From Nitrosopumilus ureiphilus (lineage in GTDB: Archaea > Thermoproteota > Nitrososphaeria > Nitrososphaerales > Nitrosopumilaceae): DNA of 64,000 nucleotides. The notes beneath the pieces are model-generated. The model made no database searches and was not told the origin of the DNA. It saw only the letters and a list, made by a program, of their open reading frames with translations. This document shows, one piece after another, positions 52,121 to 61,422 of this stretch. A program made the translations under genes and the position numbers. Position 1 is the stretch's first letter, and each line of letters opens with the position of its first letter. The stretch lies in contig NZ_CP026995.1 of the NCBI RefSeq assembly GCF_013407185.1, forward strand, positions 62,001 through 126,000, given 5' to 3'.

Positions 52121-53047
52121 TTATTCACTACTTTTTATTCTAATTAGATCTGAAACTGTTTCACTTAACCAATCTTTTAATTCAACCTTGTATTCCCAGT
52201 TTAATAATTTTTTAGCTAATGTTACATCAGCTTGACTTTTGTGAACATCTCCTTCCAACGCTTTTTTATGTATTGGTTTTAATGTGAGATTTGATGCTTT
52301 AATAATTTGATTAGCTAATTCTAATATTGAAATCGTTTTTCCTGTTCCAATATTGATAAAAGCATGTTTTACATTACTCTCTAATGCCATAATGTTTGCT
52401 CTGACCACATCTTTTACATAAATGAAATCTCTGATTTGTGAACCATCACCATAAATTATGGGTGGTTCTTTGTTTTGTATTCTTTCAAGAAATAATTTTA
52501 TTACTCCTGCATAATTTTCTGACTGACGTTCTCCAAAGACATTGAAATATCTTAATCCAATAACATTAACTCCTAGTTTAGAAAATTTTTCTGCTAAAAT
52601 TTCATCATCTAGTTTGGTTTGAGCATATGGATTAATTGGGATTTTCTGTGCATCTTCTTTTATGGGGATGTTTATTGGATTTCCATAAACACTTGATGAG
52701 CTAGCATATACTACTTTGAATCCAAACTCTTTTGCTAATTTGAGAATATTTTCAGTGCCATTAACATTTACATCGTGATATTCATTTGGTTTAGAAAATG
52801 ATTCTTGAACTGATGCTAATGCGGCTTCATGAAAAACTCCGTCAATATTTTTTAAAATCTTTCTTAAAGAATCTATGTTTCGAATGTCTGTTTGAATAAA
52901 ATTTATCTGATCTATAACAGCTGCTAAATTTTCTATCTTTCCTGTATAAAGATTGTCAATTACCGTTACAGAATCTCCTCTGTTAACTAAATACTCTATA
53001 ATGTGGCTACCGATAAAACCTGCTCCTCCCGTTACAGCTATATTCAT
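52121..53047 (-). CDS. NAD-dependent nucleotide-sugar epimerase (GalE/WbpP-like)
   Basis: Extended SDR (308 aa). It has GGAGFIGSH (7-15), the catalytic YxxxK in NPYAQTKLD, VYASSSSVYG and LRYFNVFGERQ. Probable reaction: C-4 epimerisation of UDP-Glc or UDP-GlcNAc. Sequence alone does not fix the acetylation state of the substrate. It lies next to a GT4 enzyme in the same direction. Confidence 0.9.
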   Translation of the reverse strand: MNIAVTGGAGFIGSHIIEYLVNRGDSVTVIDNLYTGKIENLAAVIDQINFIQTDIRNIDSLRKILKNIDGVFHEAALASVQESFSKPNEYHDVNVNGTENILKLAKEFGFKVVYASSSSVYGNPINIPIKEDAQKIPINPYAQTKLDDEILAEKFSKLGVNVIGLRYFNVFGERQSENYAGVIKLFLERIQNKEPPIIYGDGSQIRDFIYVKDVVRANIMALESNVKHAFINIGTGKTISILELANQIIKASNLTLKPIHKKALEGDVHKSQADVTLAKKLLNWEYKVELKDWLSETVSDLIRIKSSE

Positions 53048-53182
53048 GAGTTGTTTCTAAAATTAGTATTCATAAATTTATTGAATTTATAATCTGCACA
53101 AGAATAATTTTTTAAAATTATTTTTTGATTTATACAATATGCTTTTATGTTGTAAAAATGGGTCGTTATTGGAGATATCTAA

Positions 53183-53890
53183 TTGAATTTAGAAAAAGAA
53201 AGATTACTTGTCATTTCTCCTCATGCTGATGATGAGGTAATGGGCTGTTTTGGCTTGATTAATAAAATAAAAAAAGGTGGAGGACAAGTCTATGTTCAAG
53301 TATTGTCGTTGGGAGGATTTGATAAATTTGAAGGAACACGAATAACCAAGGAAGATTGGAGGGATGAAGTATCAAAGGTTTCAAAATTTCTGAATATTGA
53401 CAAATATGAGATTGCACATTATAATGATGAAATTATACATATTGATACAATGCCTCAACAAGAATTAATTGAATTATTGGGATTTAGAAGTAAAATTGCA
53501 ATATCTAAAATTAAACCTACAATAGTTGCAATCCCAACTATCTTTTCAACTCATCAGGATCATACTCAAGCGTATAAGGTTGCAATTGCCGCATTGAGAC
53601 CGCATTCACAAAAGACATCACATTTACCCCATCTTGTTGTTTCATACGAATCTCCCGAATATTATTTTTGGTCAGCCGCTTCTGAATTTGGAAAGTTTTC
53701 CCCTAATTTTTATGTAAATCTTACAAAAAATGATATTAACAAAAAAATTAAGGCCATGAATATTTACAAAACTCAAATTCGTCCAGAACAACGGGATGGA
53801 AGTAGTTTAACTGCCCTTGCAAGAATTAGAGGCAATGAAATTGGTCTTGATTATGCTGAAGCGTATCATATTCATAGATTTTTCATATGA
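53183..53890 (+). CDS. PIG-L/LmbE-family zinc deacetylase
   Basis: 235 residues from a TTG start. ISPHADDEVMG (His14, Asp16, Asp17) and the downstream STHQDHTQAYKV supply the zinc ligands of the PIG-L fold, which removes N-acetyl groups from sugars. In this cluster it probably acts on an N-acetylated glycan intermediate. It is followed by the UDP-sugar dehydrogenase in the same direction. Confidence 0.92.
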   Translation: MNLEKERLLVISPHADDEVMGCFGLINKIKKGGGQVYVQVLSLGGFDKFEGTRITKEDWRDEVSKVSKFLNIDKYEIAHYNDEIIHIDTMPQQELIELLGFRSKIAISKIKPTIVAIPTIFSTHQDHTQAYKVAIAALRPHSQKTSHLPHLVVSYESPEYYFWSAASEFGKFSPNFYVNLTKNDINKKIKAMNIYKTQIRPEQRDGSSLTALARIRGNEIGLDYAEAYHIHRFFI

Positions 53891-53953
53891 TGCAAAATTT
53901 CAAATGTAGTGAATTAACATTCATTAAGTATTAAAAAATAAATTAGTGAAACT

Positions 53954-55336
53954 ATGGAAAACAGTGACTCAAGATTAAATGGTTTAGAACATATTCAAGA
54001 ATTGCTTTCTAGTAAAAATTTGAGGGTTTGTGTTGTTGGTGTAGGACGAATTGGATTGCCTACCGCTCTATCTTTTGCAAAATCAGGATTGCCTACTATA
54101 GGAGTTGACATAAATGCTGATTTGGTAACTAGAATTAATTCAAATGATTATCCTTTAAAAGATGAACCAGGTTATGATGTCATATTTAATCAAGTAGTAA
54201 CAAACAAAAAATTTCATGCATCAACCAAAATAGAAGATGTTGTTCCAAATTCTGAAGTTATACTATTGTCCTTACCAACCCCTATGGATAAAAACAATAT
54301 ACCTGATTATTCTGCATTAAAATCTGTAGGAGCAAAACTTGGGGAATTACTAGAACCTGGTTCATTAGTAGTTGTAGAAAGTACAATTGAACCTGGATTT
54401 GTTGAAAATGAACTAGTCAAAATCATTGAAGATGGCAATAAACATTTAGTTGCTGGAAAGAATTTTTCAATAGGTGTGTGTCCAGAAACTGCAAATCCTG
54501 GAGAAATAATGCTTGATTTTACTCATCTTCCTAGATTAGTAGGAGCGATAGATGAAAAAACCACTAAAATAATTATGGAGATTTACGAATATGTTTTTCC
54601 AGTAGAACTTATTCCAATGCCTGACTGTAAAACTGCAAATGCAGTAAAACTAACTACTAATGTATTTAGAGATCTTAACATTGCATTTGTAAATCAACTT
54701 GCATTACTATTTGAAAAACTAGGAATTGATATATCCGTTGTTCTTGATGCTGCTAAAAGAAAATATAATTTTCAAGTTCATTATCCTGGACCTGGAGTTG
54801 GAGGTCCATGTTTACCAGTTAATTCATACCAAATGCTAAATTCTGCAAAACAATTTGATAGTAACATGTTAAGCCTTGTTAAAACCGGAAGAGAAGTAAA
54901 TGAAAGTATGCCAGATCATGTAATTGACTTGATAATTGATGGATTAAAAGATGCGAAAAAAGAAATTTCCAGTTCCACCATTTTATTATTAGGAATTTCA
55001 TACAAACCTGAAGTTAAAGATATCCAACTAACACCTGCAGAAAAAATTGTTGAAAAACTAAAAGAGCATGGCGCAAAAATCAAAATCTATGATCCCTTTT
55101 TTAAATCAGTAAATGTGTTTGATATCCAAACAGAAAATAATATTGAGCAAGCATTGACAAATGTTGATTCTATTGTTCTTGTTACTGCACACAAAGAATT
55201 TTACGATTTAAAACCATCGTATATAGCATCAAAAATACAAATGCCTGTAATCATTGATACTAAAAGAATCTTTGACACAGATGATGCAAAAAAATCAAAA
55301 TTAATCTTTAGATCTCTTGGTACTGGTAAATTCTAG
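53954..55336 (+). CDS. Nucleotide-sugar dehydrogenase (UDP-Glc/UDP-ManNAc DH family)
   Basis: Full-length, 460 residues, oxidising a UDP-sugar to its uronic acid. NAD site VVGVGRIGLPTALSFAKSG (about 28-46), STIEPGF, CPETANPGEIML, KLTTNVFRD and the catalytic Cys in GVGGPCLPVN are present. So is the C-terminal sugar-nucleotide domain with LLGISYKPEVKDIQLTPA. CPE(T/R)xxPG and GGPCLP are typical of the WecC-like branch. It is intact, unlike the intein-bearing relative at 16956-18830. Confidence 0.93.
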   Translation: MENSDSRLNGLEHIQELLSSKNLRVCVVGVGRIGLPTALSFAKSGLPTIGVDINADLVTRINSNDYPLKDEPGYDVIFNQVVTNKKFHASTKIEDVVPNSEVILLSLPTPMDKNNIPDYSALKSVGAKLGELLEPGSLVVVESTIEPGFVENELVKIIEDGNKHLVAGKNFSIGVCPETANPGEIMLDFTHLPRLVGAIDEKTTKIIMEIYEYVFPVELIPMPDCKTANAVKLTTNVFRDLNIAFVNQLALLFEKLGIDISVVLDAAKRKYNFQVHYPGPGVGGPCLPVNSYQMLNSAKQFDSNMLSLVKTGREVNESMPDHVIDLIIDGLKDAKKEISSSTILLLGISYKPEVKDIQLTPAEKIVEKLKEHGAKIKIYDPFFKSVNVFDIQTENNIEQALTNVDSIVLVTAHKEFYDLKPSYIASKIQMPVIIDTKRIFDTDDAKKSKLIFRSLGTGKF

Positions 55337-55340
55337 GGAT

Positions 55341-56546
55341 ATGTTAGTAGACCCAAACCAAATCAGAAATATTCTTACTTTAAGATATGATCCTTCTCAG
55401 AAACCATTGCTGCCTCAATTAACTTGGAAAGACTTTGTACCAAAAACTAGTGATTTCTCTCTTGATTTTATTGAAAAATCCATTGAAAATTATATTTTAA
55501 AAAAAATTCATTCTTCTGATGTTAAAAGATTATCTTTAGCACTAAGTGGTGGTGTGGATTCTTCACTTGTATTGGCTTTTCTTAAAAAAACAATACCTGA
55601 TCTAACAATTGATGCAATTTCAATAAAATTTGCTGATAGTATTGATGAAACCAAAACTGCAGAAAAAATTGCTGAACATTTTGGAATAAATCACCACGTG
55701 TTGTTTTTAGAAAATTATCTAAAAGAACTCCCAAAAGCTATTAGCATTACTAAACTTCCATTTTGGGATTTACATTGGTATTATGTGGCAAAAAAATCTA
55801 AAAATTTTTCAAATTATTTAGCAGCAGGAGATGGAGGTGATGAAGTATTTGGTGGTTATACCTTTAGATATGCAAAATTTTTATCATTAATTAATTTAAA
55901 ATCTTCTACTTTAGAAAAAACAAAGGCATATCTAAAATGTCATGAACGAGATAGTGTTATAGATCAAGAAGAAATTTTTGGAGAAAAAATATCTTTTGAT
56001 TGGAATTTGATTTATGACCAAATTTTACCCCATTTTGATAATTCTTTGTCTGATTTAGATCAAGTTTTTCTTGCAGATTATAATGGAAAATTAATGTATA
56101 ATTTTGCCCCCATAAATCAAAGAATAAACAATTATTTTGAATTAACTTCAATTGCCCCATTGCTTTCAACTAAAATAATTTTTTATGCTAGTCATTTACA
56201 TTCCAAACAGAAATATGATGATCTCAACAATATCGGAAAAATTCCATTGCAACAACTTTTAAGAAAATATAATTTGGATTCATTAATTCTAAAAGCAAAA
56301 CAGGGATTCAGTGTTGATACATTAAATCTTTGGAAATCTTATGGACAAGAATTATGTAAATATTATCTATCTGATGCAAGAATCGTCAAAGATCAATGGA
56401 TAAATGGAAACTGGATTTTAAAGCATATTGGGAGAAATGATTTAGATGTTCGATATGTGAACAAATTTTTAGGATTATTGGCATTGGAAATTTGGTATAG
56501 GCTATTCATTACACAAGAAATGAAGTCTGACACTAATCTAAGTTAA
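55341..56546 (+). CDS. Asparagine-synthase-like amidotransferase lacking the glutaminase domain
   Basis: About 401 residues from ATG at 55341, 4 bp after the dehydrogenase; a TTG at 55317 would overlap it. The synthetase domain has the PP-loop ALSGGVDSSLVLAF, AGDGGDEVFGGYTFRYAKF and a late KQGFSVDTLNLWKSYG. The N-terminal Cys-glutaminase domain of AsnB is absent, so ammonia must come from another source or the enzyme uses another amine. Next to the uronic-acid-forming dehydrogenase, it may amidate a sugar carboxylate, as for WbpS-like proteins. Confidence 0.85.
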   Translation: MLVDPNQIRNILTLRYDPSQKPLLPQLTWKDFVPKTSDFSLDFIEKSIENYILKKIHSSDVKRLSLALSGGVDSSLVLAFLKKTIPDLTIDAISIKFADSIDETKTAEKIAEHFGINHHVLFLENYLKELPKAISITKLPFWDLHWYYVAKKSKNFSNYLAAGDGGDEVFGGYTFRYAKFLSLINLKSSTLEKTKAYLKCHERDSVIDQEEIFGEKISFDWNLIYDQILPHFDNSLSDLDQVFLADYNGKLMYNFAPINQRINNYFELTSIAPLLSTKIIFYASHLHSKQKYDDLNNIGKIPLQQLLRKYNLDSLILKAKQGFSVDTLNLWKSYGQELCKYYLSDARIVKDQWINGNWILKHIGRNDLDVRYVNKFLGLLALEIWYRLFITQEMKSDTNLS

Positions 56547-57603
56547 TCTTTAACCTGTTTTTAGCATAATCTAAAAAACGTTTTGCAATTACATCCCAAC
56601 TAAAAGTCTTAATTACAAATTGTCTTCCTGATTTTCCCATTTGTAAGGCTAGTTTTTTATCATTTAATAAAATTGAAATTTTGTCTATTAGATCATTTGC
56701 ATTTCCTTCCTCTACTAAAAATCCTGTTTCATTATCTTGCATCATCTCTGAAATCCCACCTGTATCTGTGGCAATAACAGGTTTTTCCATTAATTGAGCT
56801 TCCTTTAGTGTAAGAGGAGCCAAGTCCATTCCACTTACCAATGCGTAAATATCTATCTCACTTAGAAATTCTCTAACTTTTTCAGGATACTGTAAATGAC
56901 CTAACCAATTAAAATTCTCAAACTTTTCTAATTCTGAAATTATCTTTTCTCTATAGACTCCATCGCCTACCCAATAGAAATTTACATTGGGAAGTTCATC
57001 CATGACTTTTTTTAAAATTAACATCTCTTTTGTTTTTCCCCACCAATCTGCACCTTGTAGCAATCCTACACAAGGGTGTTTTAACTTCATTCCTTCAACA
57101 TTATACCAATGTTCAGCATTAATTCCCTCTAAAAATGGAAAAGTTTCTTGTTTTGGATGATGTTCTTTTACAATATTTTCCAAGTATTTGCATATTGGTA
57201 ATATTGCAGTTGCATCTCTAAAACATTTTTCAGCAATCTTGTTTCTAAACCAAATTACACTCCTCATAATAGGTCCTTTATACAATGTTTTTTTTGCCCA
57301 TTCTATTTCTGACCAATAATGACCTCTTAATAACACAAATAATGGAATTTTTGATTTAATTGTGTCAATTCCAAAATGAGATTGTCTATCAATGAATACT
57401 GCATCTGGAGTAAATTCATCTATTAATTTTCTAAATTTTTTATTTGTACCAAACCATTCTTGTGGTCTTTTACTTGGAAAACCTGTACTAAAATCCGTAT
57501 CCTTAATTAACATGGTTTTTACACCTAGTTTTTGTAAAGCATCTGAAAATTCGTTTAAATGAAAAAATTTCCCTTGACTACCATATGCTATGAGTAATTT
57601 CAA
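56533..57603 (-). CDS. GT4-family glycosyltransferase (paralogue of the gene at 51012-52073)
   Basis: 356 residues with the same design as its paralogue: PDAVFIDRQSHFGI, GMKLKHPCVGLLQGADWW, FYWVGDGVYREKI, and LAPLTLKEAQLMEKPVIATDTGGISEM. The first 60 residues diverge most. The two copies bracket the epimerase-deacetylase-dehydrogenase-amidotransferase set and both point left. It overlaps the convergent amidotransferase by 14 bp. Confidence 0.9.
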   Translation of the reverse strand: MKLLIAYGSQGKFFHLNEFSDALQKLGVKTMLIKDTDFSTGFPSKRPQEWFGTNKKFRKLIDEFTPDAVFIDRQSHFGIDTIKSKIPLFVLLRGHYWSEIEWAKKTLYKGPIMRSVIWFRNKIAEKCFRDATAILPICKYLENIVKEHHPKQETFPFLEGINAEHWYNVEGMKLKHPCVGLLQGADWWGKTKEMLILKKVMDELPNVNFYWVGDGVYREKIISELEKFENFNWLGHLQYPEKVREFLSEIDIYALVSGMDLAPLTLKEAQLMEKPVIATDTGGISEMMQDNETGFLVEEGNANDLIDKISILLNDKKLALQMGKSGRQFVIKTFSWDVIAKRFLDYAKNRLKINLD

Positions 57604-57715
57604 TTTTATATATTTAATTTTTAATCATGTTTAATATTAAATATCCTAAATTTTTTACTAAAACCAATTTTATTCTGCAGTGATGTTGATATAGTCTTAT
57701 ATTGTTATTCATAAT

Positions 57716-58219
57716 ATGGATAGACATCCAGGATTTAGAGCTTGGTTTTATTTTAGAAATGGATGGTCCCTATATTTTGCGTTTATTTTTGCTGCCGTAA
57801 ATACATTAACTGTAACTTATTATTTAGCAATTGAAAGAATCCCTTTACTTCTAGTAATATTTCCAAGCTTTCTACATTATGTTGTAATTGTTACAATAAT
57901 AGGAATTCCAATACTTGTATTTATTGGATATGCTCACTTTAAAAAAACTGCTGCATTCAGATCAGAGGTTGATATTTCAATGGAAACTAATCCATATCAA
58001 CGTAGAATGGTAGTAAACACTGAAGCTATTCTAAGATTAAATCTAAAATTGTTAGATGCTATTCTTAAATCACCTGCTCTTGAAAAAAATTTAAAAGAAG
58101 ATTTAGAAAAAATTAATATCCTTCAAAATGAAATTACTGATCTAATCAAAAATAGAACATTTACAAATGAAAAAGATTTAGAGTTTTTTAGAAATATTGA
58201 TAAAAAATTATCCTTTTAA
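57716..58219 (+). CDS. Unknown membrane protein with C-terminal helical domain
   Basis: 167 residues. Two to three hydrophobic helices (about 15-38, 42-58 and 58-78) follow an aromatic N-terminus (FRAWFYFRNGWSLYFAF). The second half is a charged helical region (LNLKLLDAILKSPALEKNLKEDLEKINILQNEITDLIK) with coiled-coil spacing. No family is recognised. Its composition is less A+T-extreme than its neighbours, which suggests a core thaumarchaeal gene within the glycan region. Confidence 0.65.
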   Translation: MDRHPGFRAWFYFRNGWSLYFAFIFAAVNTLTVTYYLAIERIPLLLVIFPSFLHYVVIVTIIGIPILVFIGYAHFKKTAAFRSEVDISMETNPYQRRMVVNTEAILRLNLKLLDAILKSPALEKNLKEDLEKINILQNEITDLIKNRTFTNEKDLEFFRNIDKKLSF

Positions 58220-58418
58220 TTTACATTTATTAATTTTGGTTATAAAATATTCAGAAAATATTTTGTAATAACTTAAAGTAATAATCAATATTTTATCTAA
58301 TTTGACATATTTTCAACTGTTTAAAAAACTAATTCTGTTGATTATTGGTTATAGATTTTTTTTGAACAAGATCTGAATTATTTTAAAAATTAATAATCGC
58401 CAATTTTTCCTCTAAATT

Positions 58419-59261
58419 TCACATTTTTAATAATAATCGCAAAAATTTTCCTTTCTTATTATTTGTAGGTATTCTTGGATAATACTGAAATTTTTTTAAT
58501 CTGGATCTTGTTAATTTATTAACAATTCCTTCTAACTTTGTCGCTGGTCTAAAATAATCAGATTTAACTACTTTAAATCCTGATTTTTTAGCTAAATTTG
58601 CTAGCGAATTTTTAGAAAAATGAAAAGTATGTGGTACTAAAAATATTGATGAATTAAGCATTGAATCATTTTCACAGTTTGGTACTTCTATGAAAAAAAT
58701 TCCTTCATTCTTTAAATTTCTACGAATATTTTCAAAGAACTGAACAGGTTTTATTATGTGCTCTAAAACATGAGACATCCAAATAACATCAAATTTTTCA
58801 TTTATTTGAAAATTCTCTGCAGTGCCTACAATACAATGACTGTTTTTTAATTTTTTATTAATTAATTCAACATTATTTTCATCTGGTTCAATAGATGTAA
58901 CAGAAAATCCTTCATTATCAAACCAAAATGTAGCTTGACCCTGACCTGCACCGATTTCTAATATATTTTTTTTATTTGTGATATATGGCTTACAATATTT
59001 ATATTGTGAAATCCAATGTCTTCTCTTGCCTTGTGAATCTATATCTGTATAATTATTTTTAATTGCATTTGTAGCATCCCATAAATTATTCTGTCCCCAA
59101 TGTTTTTCTAGATAAATCGATTTTGTTTTTTCTTCTATTTCTATTTCTGATTCACCAGTGACATAAAGATTGCATTTTTTACATTGAAATACTGGTAATT
59201 TCAAATAAGAATCATTGATAAATTTCGTCATAGAGAGATTTCCACAGGATATACATTTCAT
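58419..59261 (-). CDS. SAM methyltransferase with N-terminal zinc site
   Basis: 280 residues. CISCGN and CKKCNLYV (Cys3/6 and the second pair near 27/30) form a small zinc knuckle. The methyltransferase domain shows ILEIGAGQGQATFWF (motif I), VTSIEPDENNVELI and VIWMSHVLEHIIKPV, the pattern of methyltransferase type 11/23 enzymes common in polysaccharide clusters. The substrate is unknown. Confidence 0.85.
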   Translation of the reverse strand: MKCISCGNLSMTKFINDSYLKLPVFQCKKCNLYVTGESEIEIEEKTKSIYLEKHWGQNNLWDATNAIKNNYTDIDSQGKRRHWISQYKYCKPYITNKKNILEIGAGQGQATFWFDNEGFSVTSIEPDENNVELINKKLKNSHCIVGTAENFQINEKFDVIWMSHVLEHIIKPVQFFENIRRNLKNEGIFFIEVPNCENDSMLNSSIFLVPHTFHFSKNSLANLAKKSGFKVVKSDYFRPATKLEGIVNKLTRSRLKKFQYYPRIPTNNKKGKFLRLLLKM

Positions 59262-59311
59262 ACTAAGTATTACTAGTTAACATTTCAATATCAAACTATC
59301 GAATTATTTAA

Positions 59312-60103
59312 CTACAAACTAGAATTTTGTGTTAATACAAAACAATAACAACTAGGAAAATATTTAGCAAATAATTTTCTAAAATTTAAAAATTTGAATT
59401 TAAATACTGCATACCCAGAATAAAAGAATGGACAATTTTTCTTACAAATAATTTCAAATCCATTATGTCTGAATAATTCTTTCCAATAAAAGTTTGAAAA
59501 ATAAATAATTTCATGAATGAAACTAGTATTTGCACCTAAAGGATGAAAAAACAATCTTTTGAGATTTTTTTCTGCAGAGTTAACCTCTTTTTCTTTTGAA
59601 ATATTTTTATTGGTATTTTCCATTTTTATGTCTGAATTAAAAATACTCTGAAATTTCTTTGATTTTATTAAATATTTAGGAATTAAACAGTAATGCCAAA
59701 AATTTGTTATTAATGACCACCAGCTTGAAGGAACAATGTGAATTATTACTCCATCTTTTTTCAAAACTCGTTTCATTTCATTAAATGCTTCTTTAATAGA
59801 AACAATTTCTTGTAACATATTTGAAGAAAATATGATGTCAAATGAATTTTCTTTAAAATTTAATTTGTTAATATCCCCTTTTTGAACAGGAAAAAATTGT
59901 GGAAATAGTGGTTTGATATCAATTGAAGTGACGTTATATCCATTTTTAGAAATTAATTCTGCCTGGAATCCATCTCGACCACCTATTTCTAAAACTTCCA
60001 AATTTTTCTTTTTTGGAAACATTTCCAAAGCTGTTGCTAATTCACCATTTCGAATTAATTCCCACCATTTCTTTTCAGTATTTTCTTCCATCTTACATTT
60101 CAT
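59312..60103 (-). CDS. Class I SAM methyltransferase
   Basis: 263 residues with motif I VLEIGGRDGFQAELI, VTSIDIKPLFPQFF and IIFSSNMLQEIVSIKEAFNEMKRVLKKDGVIIHIVPSSWW. The C-terminal half is aromatic-rich and may touch the membrane (FFYSGYAVFKFKFLNF). The start could be Met1 or Met5. It is in the same direction as the preceding methyltransferase with a 50-bp gap. Confidence 0.82.
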   Translation of the reverse strand: MKCKMEENTEKKWWELIRNGELATALEMFPKKKNLEVLEIGGRDGFQAELISKNGYNVTSIDIKPLFPQFFPVQKGDINKLNFKENSFDIIFSSNMLQEIVSIKEAFNEMKRVLKKDGVIIHIVPSSWWSLITNFWHYCLIPKYLIKSKKFQSIFNSDIKMENTNKNISKEKEVNSAEKNLKRLFFHPLGANTSFIHEIIYFSNFYWKELFRHNGFEIICKKNCPFFYSGYAVFKFKFLNFRKLFAKYFPSCYCFVLTQNSSL

Positions 60104-60215
60104 CTACAAATACCTAATAATTTTTTCAATATAATCATGATAAATCTGATTTATGACCATCTTATAGATTATTATTAAGAAGATTTTAAATTAATATAAA
60201 AAATCATCATATACA

Positions 60216-61358
60216 TTGAAAAAAAATTCTCGCTTGTTAATAATTGTGGCTTTATCCATTTCTGTTTTTATTTATGGGGTTTTCGTAGGCACATACAAAA
60301 TTTTTCCATATGAGCAATTAGATTATGCAAAAACGATTTCATTAAATGAAAAAAACGATTCTGATGAAAAAAATATTATTTATGAAAATGATGTAAATTC
60401 ATTAATTCATATTAAAACTGTCGATGATATATCTAAATTAAGAAATAATTTAATTGATTTTATTTGGAGCGGAGATGATTTCCCTAATTCAAAATTACCT
60501 GATAGCATTCAAACAAATATTTCAAATTCATTATATGATAATTTTACAAATCTAAAAAGAATTGATCAAATTAATGTAATGATGGAATATGACGTAAACT
60601 CTATTTCATATCTATTTGTTCCTGAATCTAGTAATAATAAACTGATTATTTATCATCAAGGTCATGCAGGTGATTTTTATAAAGGAAAAGATACCATTCA
60701 ATTTTTCTTAGAAAAAAATTATGCTGTATTAGCTTTTTCAATGCCACTTTTAGGAATGAATAATCAACCAATTCTTGAAATTCCTAATATTGGTACAATA
60801 AAATTAACATCTCATGAACATTTACGATTTCTTGAATCATCACAATTTTCCCCAATCAAATTTTTTGTGGAACCAATAGCAGTATCATTAAATTATTTAG
60901 ATGAAAATTATGATTTTTCCTCTTATGATATGATTGGAATCTCAGGTGGCGGATGGACTACCACATTGTATCCTGCAATTGATGACAGAATTTCACAAAG
61001 TTATTCAATTGCTGGTTCTGTTCCAATTTATCTTCGTTCTATACCTCAAAATTATGGAGACTATGAACAATGGCTTCCAGAACTTTACAAAAATGCAAAT
61101 TATCTTGATTTGTATATAATGAATTCATATGGTGACGATAGAAAATTTGTTCAAATTTTTAATAAATATGATTCATGTTGCTTTTCAGGTGAATTATACA
61201 AATCATATGAAAATGAAATTAAAGAATCATTGTCTCAATTAAAAAAAGGTCAATTTGATATTTATCTTGATAACACTCATAAAAAGCACATAATTTCTAA
61301 ATTTTCATTAGAAAAAATACTTGATTCAATTTCAAATAACACAAGGAGTAAATCTTGA
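60216..61358 (+). CDS. Membrane-anchored alpha/beta-hydrolase-like protein
   Basis: 380 residues from a TTG start. The N-terminal hydrophobic helix RLLIIVALSISVFIYGVFVGTY (split: RLLIIVALSISV, FIYGVFVGTY) anchors the protein with the rest outside the cell. The catalytic domain has IIYHQGHAGD (oxyanion region), the nucleophile elbow MIGISGGGWTTTLYP and a late His in DNTHKKHIIS. The substrate is probably a surface ester or glycan; the family is not precisely identified. It is followed by the sulfatase-like gene in the same direction. Confidence 0.7.
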   Translation: MKKNSRLLIIVALSISVFIYGVFVGTYKIFPYEQLDYAKTISLNEKNDSDEKNIIYENDVNSLIHIKTVDDISKLRNNLIDFIWSGDDFPNSKLPDSIQTNISNSLYDNFTNLKRIDQINVMMEYDVNSISYLFVPESSNNKLIIYHQGHAGDFYKGKDTIQFFLEKNYAVLAFSMPLLGMNNQPILEIPNIGTIKLTSHEHLRFLESSQFSPIKFFVEPIAVSLNYLDENYDFSSYDMIGISGGGWTTTLYPAIDDRISQSYSIAGSVPIYLRSIPQNYGDYEQWLPELYKNANYLDLYIMNSYGDDRKFVQIFNKYDSCCFSGELYKSYENEIKESLSQLKKGQFDIYLDNTHKKHIISKFSLEKILDSISNNTRSKS

Positions 61359-61422
61359 TTAAATTAATTGAAGAAAACCATATTTTTAAAAATTATTTTG
61401 GATATGTTTATTAATTAAACTT

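Noticed and set aside
58244-58264. Hairpin AAAATATT-CAGAA-AATATTTT in the gap at 58220-58418
   Set aside because: The stem is purely A/T and easily arises by chance in this composition; no other signal in the gap.
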